DNA of 64,000 nucleotides, from assembly GCA_020634165.1 (NCBI GenBank), contig JACKCF010000005.1, positions 1 to 64,000 of the forward strand, given 5' to 3'. The first letter of the stretch is position 1. The number at the start of each line of letters is the position of its first letter. Source of the stretch: Anaerolineaceae bacterium. Lineage in GTDB: Bacteria > Chloroflexota > Anaerolineae > Aggregatilineales > Phototrophicaceae. A program made the position numbers and the translations under genes. A model generated the notes under the pieces. It was not told the origin of the DNA. It saw only the letters and a program-made list of their open reading frames with translations, and searched no databases. Shown here piece by piece: positions 7,947 through 16,209 of the stretch.

Positions 7947-8927
7947 CTAGCTTCTACCCAACCGCTCGACATGCTGCTTGGCCCATAGTGCCGCACCAAT
8001 CGACCCCGCATCGTCCAGTTCCGCCGGAACAATCGCCAGCTTATCGACCGAGGTCGTGCGATTGTAAATTTTCAGCCCTTCGCGCATGGGTCCAAGAATG
8101 CGCTCACCGAGGTTAGCCATGCCGCCACCGATCACCATCGCATGCGGATTCAGCACACCGAGAACGACCGATAAACCCGCCCCCAGCCGTATACCTGCCT
8201 GATACAGAATATCCTGGGCGACCTCGTCACCATCGTCTGCTGCCTGCGCCACCACATGCGGTGTGATCTTATTAAGGTCATAATCCACCAACGCGCCGAT
8301 GCTCGTATCCGCGCCCTGAACAACATACTTGATCGCGGCAGCCGCAATCGCCGGACCGCTGCTGTACCGTTCCAGGCCACCAGGCGTGCCGCTGCCATCT
8401 GGCAGATCGCCATAGTCAATCGACATATGGCCGAACTCCCCTGCGGAGCCTTCCATGCCCAAAAACAGCTTGCCATCAATCGCGATACCGCCGCCGATGC
8501 CTGTTCCCAGGGTGACGCCTGCCACCACCGGATAGTCGCGTCCGGCGCCGAGCGTCGCTTCCGCCAATGTAAAGGCGCGCGCATCGTTAATCAGTGCCAC
8601 CGGACAGCCCAGCACCGCCTGCATAGTCGGCGCGACGGGCTTATCGACCCAATCACCAGGGATATTCGGCAGCATAATCGTCGTGCCGATGTCATAGTCC
8701 ACCGTCGCCGGAACACCGACGCCGACGCCGCTGATCTGGTCGCGCGGCCAACCGGCCCCATCGGCAATGGCCTGCGAGAGTTCAATCATCTGCGCAACCA
8801 CCGCGTCCGATCCCTGTTGACGATCCGTTGGCACGGTATGTTTGTAGATGACACGTTGGGCATCAGCCTCATAGGCAATGGCGGCAATTTTGGTGCCGCC
8901 CAGGTCGATGCCGATAAAATGACCCAT
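7947..8927 (-). CDS. ROK-family sugar kinase
   Basis: A 326-residue ROK protein with the ATP-binding start G-I-D-L-G-G-T-K, the G-T-G-I-G-G-G-I loop, the catalytic Asp in NDARAFTLAE, and the MEGSAGEFGHMSIDYGD segment. The usual ROK zinc-binding Cys cluster (C-x-C-G-x-x-G-C) is absent here (DLPDGSGTPGGLER follows), as in some ROK branches. It probably phosphorylates a hexose-type sugar in the cytoplasm. I start it at the ATG at 8927, with GAGGAG upstream, because the preceding 39 codons are not ROK-like. It follows the YhfZ-like regulator by 58 bp on the same strand, so they probably form an operon. Confidence 0.85.
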   Translation of the reverse strand: MGHFIGIDLGGTKIAAIAYEADAQRVIYKHTVPTDRQQGSDAVVAQMIELSQAIADGAGWPRDQISGVGVGVPATVDYDIGTTIMLPNIPGDWVDKPVAPTMQAVLGCPVALINDARAFTLAEATLGAGRDYPVVAGVTLGTGIGGGIAIDGKLFLGMEGSAGEFGHMSIDYGDLPDGSGTPGGLERYSSGPAIAAAAIKYVVQGADTSIGALVDYDLNKITPHVVAQAADDGDEVAQDILYQAGIRLGAGLSVVLGVLNPHAMVIGGGMANLGERILGPMREGLKIYNRTTSVDKLAIVPAELDDAGSIGAALWAKQHVERLGRS

Positions 8928-8985
8928 CTGTCTCAACTCCTCGTAACAAATGATGAATACTATTTCTTTGCTTCTCAACAGGAAA

Positions 8986-9912
8986 CTAGTAAGTCGGTCG
9001 CAGTTGACGCTCCGCCACCGCCTGCTGAACCTGCCGCACCTCATCCAAATTCAAAACGGTTTGCAGAACATGTTGCACAGCATCCCGATAGGCAGGCAGC
9101 GTCACGATGACCGCCTCGGCAAGCTGCGCCAGTTTGTCATCGTGCTCCAGCACATCCCCGACAGGCAGTGCGTGGAATGGTTCCGGCAGCCTGGGCACAT
9201 CCGGTTCTGTCCAGACCGTCGCGTCAATATGGCCTGCGAGCATATTTTCGATAGTCGTACTGTAATCAATCTCGACGAAATTTACGGGCGTGCCCCGACT
9301 GAGCAGCCGTACCACATAGGCATGATCCGACGAATGCGTATCAATGCCCACGCGCATGCCCGCCTGCAAACCACCCCCGCCGCGTATCAGCAAAACATGG
9401 TCCGTTGTATATGTCCCTGGCCCCAGCGCCATGATGGTCTCAACCTCAAAGCCGCTGACAGCCGCTGCATCGGCGGCATAGCGGGATGTCACCACCCAAT
9501 CACACTGCCCCGCATTCAAGCGCTCAATGCGCGATGTCGAGCCGCGCATATACCGCAGTTCGACATCCACCGGATGCTTATCAAATGCCTGCCGCAGCGC
9601 CGTCGCCAGCCCTTCTACCCGCAGCGAATACGGCATCGGCAAAATGGCGCTCATTGACCGCCGCTGTGCCAGGGTCCACAAGCGCGCATAATCCAGCGCC
9701 TGGGCGAAAGCCCCCAGCCGCCCACGATTGACAATCTCGGCAATGCCTTCTGTCTGGAGATATTGCATGGCTGCCTGCACCGTGCCGACGCTGACATCCT
9801 GCGAATCGGCAATCTGCTGCATGGATGCCAAGCGGTGCCCTGGCTCCGCAACCAGCAAAATCGATGCCAGATAGGTGATGGTTTTGCCCTGTTTTGAAAG
9901 CAGATCGTCCAT
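8986..9912 (-). CDS. YhfZ-type GntR-like transcription regulator
   Basis: A 308-residue protein with an N-terminal winged helix (QQIADSQDVSVGTVQAAMQYL, residues about 32-52) and a C-terminal periplasmic-binding-protein-like sensor region containing ILPMPYSLRVEGLATALRQAF and a hinge-like D-Y-S-T-T-I-E-N-M-L. This architecture matches YhfZ (HTH_41 plus YhfZ_C). In Escherichia coli, yhfZ lies in the same cluster as php, a phosphotriesterase homologue; here a phosphotriesterase-family gene also lies about 1.5 kb away across the divergent promoter. A TTCA-N6-TGAA palindrome immediately upstream of its start suggests autoregulation. The effector is unknown. Confidence 0.75.
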   Translation of the reverse strand: MDDLLSKQGKTITYLASILLVAEPGHRLASMQQIADSQDVSVGTVQAAMQYLQTEGIAEIVNRGRLGAFAQALDYARLWTLAQRRSMSAILPMPYSLRVEGLATALRQAFDKHPVDVELRYMRGSTSRIERLNAGQCDWVVTSRYAADAAAVSGFEVETIMALGPGTYTTDHVLLIRGGGGLQAGMRVGIDTHSSDHAYVVRLLSRGTPVNFVEIDYSTTIENMLAGHIDATVWTEPDVPRLPEPFHALPVGDVLEHDDKLAQLAEAVIVTLPAYRDAVQHVLQTVLNLDEVRQVQQAVAERQLRPTY

Positions 9913-9920
9913 AAGATTCG

Positions 9921-9934
9921 TTCATATTGATGAA
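9921..9934. promoter_or_regulatory. Operator candidate TTCA-N6-TGAA (regulator promoter)
   Basis: TTCATATTGATGAA, embedded in a longer interrupted palindrome GTTCAT-N8-ATGAAC (9920-9939). On the leftward strand it lies just downstream of a possible -10 element CATAAT (9951-9946), 8 bp before the start of the YhfZ-like gene. This position fits autorepression. Matching sites lie at 10013 and 23521. Confidence 0.5.
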
Positions 9935-9984
9935 TGAACACGGCTATTATGGGGCAGCAAGCCTCGCAGCTAGGTTAACACGAT

Positions 9985-10026
9985 TTGACAATCTACGCAC
10001 ATGTCATTTATATTCAAAATAATGAA
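9985..10026 (+). promoter_or_regulatory. Sigma-70-type promoter with overlapping operator
   Basis: TTGACA (9985-9990), an 18-bp spacer and TATATT (10009-10014) form a good housekeeping promoter reading toward the FAD oxidoreductase at 10048. The palindrome TTCAAAATAATGAA (10013-10026) overlaps the -10 edge and the likely start site, the classic place for a repressor. Fourteen of these bases recur exactly, in inverse orientation, before the ABC-transporter operon at 23521-23534. Confidence 0.6.
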
Positions 10027-10047
10027 CGTTTATCGATAGTGACTGCC

Positions 10048-11337
10048 ATGCCATATCAGGCAAACATCAGCCAGGTTGTTGCAACGGATGTACTCGTCGT
10101 CGGTGGCGGCTCCGCCGGGGCTACGGCGGCGATTGCCGCTGCTCGTCAGGGGGCGAAAACGCTCCTGGTAGAGCGCTACGGCTTCCTGGGTGGCATCAGC
10201 ACCCAGGTATTGGATACCTTCTACGGCTTCTATACACCAGGCACCCAAGCGCGAAAAGTCATCGGTGGTATTCCTGACGACATCGTGGCCGCCCTGGCAG
10301 ATCAGGGGAAGGTCATTTATCGGCCAAATACCTATGGCGCGGGCCAGGGCATCACCTACGATCCCCAGACGCTCAAGATCATCTGGGAACGCCTCGCCCA
10401 GCGAGCAGGCGTCCGGCTGCTCTACCACAGTTTCGTCATGGATGTCCTGACCGCAGGCGAGCGCATCACAGGCGTGATCGCGGCCACCAAAGCCGGACTA
10501 CTGCAAATCAACGCCAAAACGATCATCGACGCTTCCGGTGATGCTGACGTAGCAGCAGCAGCGGGTGTGCCTTTCGAGTTCGCAGGCGAGCAGGTGCAGT
10601 CGCTGACGACCACCTTCCACCTCATCAACGTTGATGTCGAACGTGCAGCCAAAGTCAGCAAAAATGAGCTGCATGAACGCATGGCCGAGGCCATTAGCAG
10701 CGGGCGTTATGACCTCCCGCGCCGCGAAGGCAGCGTCCACATCAATCCGCTGCCGGGGGTGATGGTCACCAACATGACGCGCGTCGGAAACATCGACGCC
10801 ACCGATCCCTTCCAGCTCACCCAGGCAGAAATTGAGGGCAGGCGTCAGGCGCAGGAATATGCGCGCTTTCTGGTCGATTGGGTCCCTGGCTATGAACACG
10901 CCGATATGGGCGCACTCAGTCACCAGATCGGTGTGCGCGAGAGCCGCCGAATCTTTGGAGATTATCGCCTGACGAAGGCCGATGTCCTCGCCGGACGCAA
11001 ATTTGAGGATGCCATCGCCCAATGTGGCGCGCCGATTGAGGATCACCATTCCGGCAGCGATACCAAATGGCAGTATCTGCCCGATGGCGCCACCTACGAT
11101 ATTCCTTTCCGTGCCCTGCTGCCCCAGAAAGTGGACGGCTTGCTGGTCGTCGGACGCTGCCTGTCCGCTGACCATGATGCCCATGCCTCCGTGCGCAGCA
11201 TGGGCCAATGTATGGCGATGGGACAAGCTGCTGGCACTGCCGCCGCACTCAGCCTGGAGACACAATCGCTCCCACGTGAAGTCAACATCAGCGACTTGCA
11301 AACACGCCTGCGCGACCTGGGCGCTGTATTGGATTGA
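10048..11337 (+). CDS. FAD-dependent oxidoreductase (FAD_oxidored family)
   Basis: A 429-residue flavoprotein with a dinucleotide-binding start, VLVVGGGSAGATAAIAAARQG, followed by LVERYGFLGG, typical of the FAD_oxidored (PF12831) family. A second FAD-contact motif TIIDASGDADVAAAAG and a late VVGRCLSADHDAHASVRSMG segment are also typical. The substrate is unknown; homologues occur in carbohydrate and sugar-acid loci. I start it at the ATG at 10048 because a longer frame from 9985 would run through the -35 and -10 elements. It heads a rightward group with the phosphotriesterase-family and metallo-hydrolase genes, and is probably controlled by the YhfZ-like repressor. Confidence 0.8.
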   Translation: MPYQANISQVVATDVLVVGGGSAGATAAIAAARQGAKTLLVERYGFLGGISTQVLDTFYGFYTPGTQARKVIGGIPDDIVAALADQGKVIYRPNTYGAGQGITYDPQTLKIIWERLAQRAGVRLLYHSFVMDVLTAGERITGVIAATKAGLLQINAKTIIDASGDADVAAAAGVPFEFAGEQVQSLTTTFHLINVDVERAAKVSKNELHERMAEAISSGRYDLPRREGSVHINPLPGVMVTNMTRVGNIDATDPFQLTQAEIEGRRQAQEYARFLVDWVPGYEHADMGALSHQIGVRESRRIFGDYRLTKADVLAGRKFEDAIAQCGAPIEDHHSGSDTKWQYLPDGATYDIPFRALLPQKVDGLLVVGRCLSADHDAHASVRSMGQCMAMGQAAGTAAALSLETQSLPREVNISDLQTRLRDLGAVLD

Positions 11338-11380
11338 CTCTGCCCCTGTTGCGGCGAGAAGAGTCCGTGATCGCCGGAGA

Positions 11381-11422
11381 GGCAGCCTTCCTCCTTTTGG
11401 GGAAGGACTGAGGATGAGGGTC
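11381..11422. repeat. Palindromic repeat, module A (reverse)
   Basis: A single, slightly diverged module A in reverse orientation (GGCAGCCTTCCTCC...GGAAGGACTGAGGATGAGGGTC) in the gap between the FAD oxidoreductase and phosphotriesterase genes. It forms a GCCTTCC/GGAAGG-type hairpin and might attenuate or stabilise the operon mRNA. Confidence 0.65.
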
Positions 11423-11460
11423 AAAATTACTGAAACATGTATTTAACGGATAGACAAGCC

Positions 11461-12384
11461 ATGTCAACAATACGAACCGTCACCGGCGACATCGACCCCA
11501 ATCAACTGGGCATTTGTCACCCGCATGAACATCTCATCGGGGCACCACCCCCACCCTATGACAGCCAGGACCCCGACCTCGTGCTCGAAGATGAGGCCGC
11601 TGCTATTGCTTCCGTCCGCGAATTGCAGGCAGCGGGAGGCAGTGCCCTGGTAGAGATGACGCCGATTGATTACAACCGCGACCCGCTGGCGCTGCAACGC
11701 ATCAGCCAGGCCACTGGACTGCACATCATCGCCATCACTGGCTACCTCAAAGACAAGTTCTGCCGCCCACTGGTGGAAAAACAGTCGGTCGAGCAGTTGA
11801 CGCGCCGTTTCATTCATGAGATTAAGCATGGCATGGATGGCACCGACATCCGAGCCGGAGCGATTAAGGCCGCTTCCAGCCTGAACGAGATCACGCCTGC
11901 CGAGCAAAAAGTGTTTGAAGCCGCTGCCCAGGCACAATTAGCGACTGGCGCACTCATCAGCACCCATACCGAAGCCGGAACGATGGCCCTGGAACAAATC
12001 GCCCTTCTCACGGGCCTGGGTGTGCCAGCGGATCGTATCCTGATCGGCCACATGGACCGCAAACTCGATGCAGACTATCACCGCGCTGTCGCAGACATGG
12101 GTGTTTACATGGGCTTCGACCAGATCGGCAAGCCCCAATACGCCAGCGAAGCTGACCATATCGCCATGCTCCAGATGCTGATCCAACGCGGCCACCTTAA
12201 CCAGATTATGCTGTCGATGGACATCGCCCGTAAGCGCTACCTGCCCGTTTATGGCGGCAACCCAGGCTTTGCCTACCTGCTCAATGACTTTGTGCCGCTG
12301 CTGCGGTCCACCGAGATGACGGACGAAACGATCAATGTTATGCTCAAGGAAAATCCGAAACGCGCCCTGGCGATTGAAACTTAA
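11461..12384 (+). CDS. Phosphotriesterase-family metal-dependent hydrolase (Php-like)
   Basis: A 307-residue amidohydrolase-fold enzyme with the binuclear metal site of the phosphotriesterase family: H-P-H-E-H near the N-terminus, the probable carbamylated Lys in R-A-G-A-I-K-A, His in S-T-H-T-E-A-G, His in I-G-H-M-D, and Asp in L-S-M-D-I-A-R. Family members hydrolyse lactones or phosphoesters rather than being dedicated paraoxonases. With an FAD oxidoreductase upstream, a lactonase step is a reasonable guess. I prefer the ATG at 11461 over one 8 codons earlier because homologues start near STIRTVTGDI. The adjacent YhfZ-like regulator echoes the E. coli yhf/php cluster. Confidence 0.8.
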   Translation: MSTIRTVTGDIDPNQLGICHPHEHLIGAPPPPYDSQDPDLVLEDEAAAIASVRELQAAGGSALVEMTPIDYNRDPLALQRISQATGLHIIAITGYLKDKFCRPLVEKQSVEQLTRRFIHEIKHGMDGTDIRAGAIKAASSLNEITPAEQKVFEAAAQAQLATGALISTHTEAGTMALEQIALLTGLGVPADRILIGHMDRKLDADYHRAVADMGVYMGFDQIGKPQYASEADHIAMLQMLIQRGHLNQIMLSMDIARKRYLPVYGGNPGFAYLLNDFVPLLRSTEMTDETINVMLKENPKRALAIET

Positions 12385-12424
12385 TGTCTACACAAAAATT
12401 GACGAATGAACGTCTTGCTGGCCA

Positions 12425-12532
12425 GACCCCCATCCTCGGTCCTTCCCCCGTGAGGTGGAAGGATGCCTTTCTCGACTGTCTTAGCCCGTTAAAGTCCCCT
12501 CACCTCATGGGGAGGGGATTTAGGGGTGGGGT
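12425..12532. repeat. Palindromic repeat, modules A (12425-12467) and B (12492-12532)
   Basis: The most canonical A-B copy: GACCCCCATCCTCGGTCC with a CCTTCC/GGAAGG hairpin, a 24-bp spacer, then AAGTCCCCTCACCTCATGGGGAGGGG and TTTAGGGGTGGGGT. It fills most of the 313-bp gap between the phosphotriesterase-like and metallo-hydrolase genes. The remainder contains a GCTGATAGCTGACAGC repeat (12615-12630) and nothing else recognisable. Confidence 0.75.
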
Positions 12533-12697
12533 TTTGAATCAAGGTTTGCTGGATGCTGCGTCGATTTCTTTGCTGAACGCGCAATCCATCTTTAGCGATA
12601 CTGTTTCTCTGATCGCTGATAGCTGACAGCCAGATGCCTTCCGAATCGCTTGTCAGGCCGCAACTACGACTGTACATCAAAGAAAGAGAGTTTTTAC

Positions 12698-13585
12698 ATG
12701 GACCCGATTGATTATTCGATTGATGCCGCCGACATGATAACGCCCCTTCAATCTGGCGCGGCACTGGTGGCTGATATTCAACAGACCCAGGTGCAGCTAG
12801 GTCAGGTCGCCATCTGGTGGCTGGGCCAGAGTGGTTATGCTATCAAATCCGCATCAACCCTGTTTTACGTCGATCTTTACCTGTCGGAGCATTTGAGCAA
12901 CAAGTACAAGGATACGAACAAGCCCCACGTCCGTATGACGCATGCGCCTCTGCGCGGTAGCGATCTGCCGGATGTGAATTACGTGTTCAGCAGCCACAAA
13001 CACAGCGACCACCTCGACCCTGGCACCCTGCCCGACCTGTTCGCCCAAAATCCAGAGGCCAAACTCATCTTGCCGCAGGCGAATGCCGAACACGCCCAAT
13101 CACTCGGCATTCCCGCCGACAGTCTCATCACCACCAGCGGCGACGAAACGCTGCAAGTCGGCCCTATCACTGTGCATTTTGTACCGTCGGCTCATCCCAC
13201 CTTTGAGCATGATGACGCCCTGGGCTACCCGTTTGTCGGCTTCGTGTTCGAGGTTGATGGCGTGACGCTCTATCACAGCGGCGACACCCTCGTTTACGAT
13301 GGTCTGGCTGATCGCCTGCGCCTGTATGAGGTTGATCTGGCTTTTCTGCCGATCAACGGCACCGATGCCCGCCGCACCGAGCTGCATGTGCCGCCCAATA
13401 TGAACATTGAGGAGGCGCTTGATCTGGCGGCTAATATCGGCCAGCCGTTGATCGTGCCGCATCATTACGACATGTTCACCTTCAACACCGTCGATGTGCA
13501 GCAGTTCATCCAGGCCGCCGATGCCGCCAGCGCACCCTATCGCGTGATGCAATGCGGCGAAAAATTCATCTTTACTGCTGAGTAA
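12698..13585 (+). CDS. Metallo-beta-lactamase-fold hydrolase, UlaG-like
   Basis: A 295-residue MBL-fold protein with the signature S-S-H-K-H-S-D-H-L-D (HxHxDH), a His in V-P-S-A-H-P-T-F, and a metal-bridging Asp in Y-H-S-G-D-T-L. The opening W-W-L-G-Q-S-G-Y-A-I-K is characteristic of UlaG-like (L-ascorbate-6-phosphate lactonase) and related hydrolases. A sugar-lactone hydrolase role fits the locus but is inferred. The ATG at 12698 follows AAAGAGAG. It ends 1 bp before the nucleotidyltransferase ATG, so the two are probably coupled. Confidence 0.8.
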   Translation: MDPIDYSIDAADMITPLQSGAALVADIQQTQVQLGQVAIWWLGQSGYAIKSASTLFYVDLYLSEHLSNKYKDTNKPHVRMTHAPLRGSDLPDVNYVFSSHKHSDHLDPGTLPDLFAQNPEAKLILPQANAEHAQSLGIPADSLITTSGDETLQVGPITVHFVPSAHPTFEHDDALGYPFVGFVFEVDGVTLYHSGDTLVYDGLADRLRLYEVDLAFLPINGTDARRTELHVPPNMNIEEALDLAANIGQPLIVPHHYDMFTFNTVDVQQFIQAADAASAPYRVMQCGEKFIFTAE

Positions 13586-13586
13586 C

Positions 13587-14390
13587 ATGTTCGATTCAGT
13601 CGCCATTCCGCCATCGGTCCAGGCATGCTTAGCGTCGCTGTTCATGGAATATCAACCGCTGCTAGCGGATAATCTACGCGGCTTTTATGTACACGGTTCC
13701 ATCGCGATGGACTGTTTCAATCCGGTCAGCAGTGATATCGACGCGCTGGTCATCGTCACACGCCCTCTCGATCTGGCGACCAAAAAGCAGCTTGGCCATT
13801 TGCATCTCAAGCTATCTAAGCAGTGCGGCAAATCCATCGAAATCAGCGTGGTTTTGCAGCGCTATCTGGATGCTTTCGTCTATCCGACGCCCTTCGAGTT
13901 CCATTACAGCGATGACCATTACGACGCCTTCGCTGCCGGAACCGTCGATCTGGAAGTGGCCCGCGTTGACCCCGATCTGGCCGCCCATTTTGTCATCACC
14001 AAACAATATGGCATCACCGTGTTCGGGCCACCTGCGCAGGATGCTTTCCCGCAGGTGCCCGCTGCCGATTACCTGGATTCCATCGCCAGCGATGCCGAAT
14101 GGTGCTACAACAACATCATGCAGGGGGCATCCACTGGCGATTGCACCGTACCCAAATACGCCGTGCTGAATTTTTGCCGCGTGCTCGCTTTCATCGAAGA
14201 TGGCAGCGCTGTTTCTAAGCGTGAGGGTGGCCAATGGGGCCTCGCTCACCTGCCCGATGCCTACCACGCAGTTATTCAAGCGGCGCTGGATGAGTACGCC
14301 GTCGCAGGGTCATCGCAACCTGTGCCCTGCCAACCCCTGCACGACTTTGCCAGCTATGCGTTTGGCAAGATCAAATCATACTGGAAGTGA
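13587..14390 (+). CDS. AadA-like nucleotidyltransferase
   Basis: A 267-residue protein with an N-terminal Pol-beta-type nucleotidyltransferase motif (V-H-G-S-I-A-M-D...S-D-I-D-A-L-V) and a C-terminal DUF4111-like helical domain with K-Y-A-V-L-N-F-C-R-V-L and S-K-R-E-G-G-Q-W-G-L. This is the layout of aminoglycoside adenylyltransferases such as AadA, which transfer AMP to a hydroxyl group. Environmental homologues are common and resistance cannot be assumed. It begins 1 bp after the UlaG-like gene and ends 15 bp before a small unknown gene. Confidence 0.75.
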   Translation: MFDSVAIPPSVQACLASLFMEYQPLLADNLRGFYVHGSIAMDCFNPVSSDIDALVIVTRPLDLATKKQLGHLHLKLSKQCGKSIEISVVLQRYLDAFVYPTPFEFHYSDDHYDAFAAGTVDLEVARVDPDLAAHFVITKQYGITVFGPPAQDAFPQVPAADYLDSIASDAEWCYNNIMQGASTGDCTVPKYAVLNFCRVLAFIEDGSAVSKREGGQWGLAHLPDAYHAVIQAALDEYAVAGSSQPVPCQPLHDFASYAFGKIKSYWK

Positions 14391-14405
14391 GGACCTACAT
14401 ATCCC

Positions 14406-14885
14406 ATGAGCGATATTATTGGTTTCACCCCAAAACGATTTAAGAAAGTAGCAATGAAAGATTGCCTCAGTCTTGGTGGCAAAATCAAAAATTGGCCCGA
14501 CGAGTGGCCTGAATCCAATGTTCCTTTACGTACGGCTAGGTTTCTGTCTAAGATATGGTCGTTGTATGGTCCACCGTGCGAGATTACCTATGAAGGTTTC
14601 GAATATTGCTTTAAGGATAGCCTAGTGGACATATATTTGAGTGTCTACTGTGGCGCAACTGGCCCTGCATTTGGAGCTACAACGAGCGAGTGGATCGACA
14701 GCGAGCTTGTCTACAGCAGCGAAAAAGCGAAGATAGTAAATGATTCGGTCACGGCCTTTGAATACTTGCTAGCCGCAGCATCGTTAGCAGACTGTGAAGT
14801 AATATTTGATACTGACTTCGGTCTGGTGCACGTAGGCTGCAAAAATGGCGAGTTATTCGAGGTCGAAACAGGTAGTAAGCTCTGA
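14406..14885 (+). CDS. Hypothetical protein
   Basis: A 159-residue soluble protein I do not recognise. It has no signal peptide, an aromatic N-terminal part (KNWPDEWPESN) and a Cys/Gly-rich centre (YLSVYCGATGPAFG). Its acidic C-terminal half contains VIFDTDFGLVHVGCKNG. The size and composition resemble bacterial immunity or SMI1-type proteins, but no motif proves this. Codon use is clearly more AT-rich than in the flanking genes, which hints at recent acquisition. It is the last tightly spaced gene of the rightward group. Confidence 0.55.
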   Translation: MSDIIGFTPKRFKKVAMKDCLSLGGKIKNWPDEWPESNVPLRTARFLSKIWSLYGPPCEITYEGFEYCFKDSLVDIYLSVYCGATGPAFGATTSEWIDSELVYSSEKAKIVNDSVTAFEYLLAAASLADCEVIFDTDFGLVHVGCKNGELFEVETGSKL

Positions 14886-14922
14886 AAATAAACACTCAAA
14901 ATGATTAAGGAGATTATGAAAC

Positions 14923-16116
14923 ATGCAAAAAGTAACCATGCTCGGAACCGGCTTGATCGGGATGTTTTACACCATGACGCTGCACAGTGGTCGCAGCGCC
15001 GACCGCGTGACGGTTGTCTATTCCCGCACAGCCGAACGCGCCGAGCAGTTCGCCAAAGATTGGGACATTCCGCGCCACACCACCGATATGGCCGACGCTA
15101 TCAACGACCCGCAAACCAGCGTGGTCGTCATCGGCCTGCCCAACAACCAGCATGAGGAAGCCGTGCGACTGGCGGCAGCAGCCGGAAAAGCCATTTTGTG
15201 TACCAAGCCGCTCGGTCGCAACGCCGCCGAAGCCAAGCGCATGCTCGATATCGTCGAAAAAGCAGGCGTTTTTCATGGCTACCTGGAAGACCTCGTCTAC
15301 ACACCCAAAACGCTCAAGGCTGTCGAAAGCGTCCAGAACGGGGCACTCGGTAAGGTGCTGTGGGCACGCAGCCGCGAAACGCACCCCGGCCCCCACAGCG
15401 ATTGGTTCTGGAACAAGGAAATTTCCGGCGGTGGCGCGATTGTGGACATGGGCTGCCACTGCATCGAGATTGCCCGCAACTTCATCGGCAAAGATGTTCG
15501 CCCACTGGAGGTCATCTGCTGGGCAGAAACGCAGGTCCACCCCATCGAAGCCGAAGACAGCGCGGTCGGCATGGTGCGCTACGCCAATGGCGCCCTTGGC
15601 CAGTTTGAAGTCAGTTGGACCTTTAGAGGCGGCATGGACCTGCGCGACGAGGTCAGCGGCACAGAAGGCACCATCTGGCTAAACCACTGGATGCGCACCG
15701 GCTTCGAGATGTTCAGCGCCGTCGGCCAGGGCGGCTACGTCTCGGAAAAATCCGAGGGTGAAACGGGCTGGCTGTTCCCTGTCGGCGATGAAGTCGGCGC
15801 ACTGGGTTATACACCCATGTTCGCTGATATGCTCGATGGCATCGAACAAGGCAGACCACCGATGGAGAGCTTCTACGATGGCTACGTGGTCAATGCCATC
15901 ATGGACGCCGCTTACAAATCCATCGAGAGCAAAAAATGGGAACCTGTCGTGCTGGAAGATTGGCGTGGCAGTGATGATGCTGACGCGGGTGTGCAGGTCC
16001 GCAACTACGACGCCGATCACTTCCTCATCAAGGAAGAAGTCATGCCCGATGGCCGCACCAAGCTCATCCTGAAGGAAAAAGCGGGCGGCAAAATCGTGCA
16101 AAAAGTTGTTGATTAA
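14923..16116 (+). CDS. Gfo/Idh/MocA-family oxidoreductase
   Basis: A 397-residue NAD(P)-dependent sugar or cyclitol dehydrogenase. The Rossmann motif G-T-G-L-I-G is at the N-terminus (MLGTGLIGMFYTMTL), the C-T-K-P-L-G-R-N segment matches the family's E-K-P loop (here T-K-P), and the C-terminal beta-sheet domain contains SGGGAIVDMGCHCIEIARNF with the usual catalytic D-x-G-x-H-like region (DMGCH). It probably oxidises or epimerises a sugar-type substrate in the same pathway as the upstream genes. A strong terminator follows at 16135. The change of Glu to Thr in E-K-P is unusual but tolerated in some subfamilies. Confidence 0.8.
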   Translation: MQKVTMLGTGLIGMFYTMTLHSGRSADRVTVVYSRTAERAEQFAKDWDIPRHTTDMADAINDPQTSVVVIGLPNNQHEEAVRLAAAAGKAILCTKPLGRNAAEAKRMLDIVEKAGVFHGYLEDLVYTPKTLKAVESVQNGALGKVLWARSRETHPGPHSDWFWNKEISGGGAIVDMGCHCIEIARNFIGKDVRPLEVICWAETQVHPIEAEDSAVGMVRYANGALGQFEVSWTFRGGMDLRDEVSGTEGTIWLNHWMRTGFEMFSAVGQGGYVSEKSEGETGWLFPVGDEVGALGYTPMFADMLDGIEQGRPPMESFYDGYVVNAIMDAAYKSIESKKWEPVVLEDWRGSDDADAGVQVRNYDADHFLIKEEVMPDGRTKLILKEKAGGKIVQKVVD

Positions 16117-16134
16117 GCCAGGAAAGAAACAAAG

Positions 16135-16158
16135 GCGGGCCATACGGTCCGCTTTTTT
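16135..16158 (+). terminator. Rho-independent terminator
   Basis: GCGGGCC (16135-16141) pairs with GGTCCGC (16146-16152), with one G-T wobble and an ATAC loop, and is followed by TTTTTT. It ends the rightward catabolic group 19 bp after the Gfo/Idh/MocA stop. Confidence 0.8.
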
Positions 16159-16209
16159 GTTTGTCAACGCAAGGATATAATTAAGGCTTATTCTATTGGA
16201 GATGATTCG

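Noticed and set aside
9985..10047. An N-terminal extension of the FAD oxidoreductase from 9985
   Set aside because: It would translate the TTGACA and TATATT promoter elements and the operator; the ATG at 10048 gives the normal family start.
7774..12532. A CRISPR array from the repeated G/C-rich palindromes
   Set aside because: Copies are scattered kilobases apart, differ in sequence and orientation, and lack regular spacers or cas genes.
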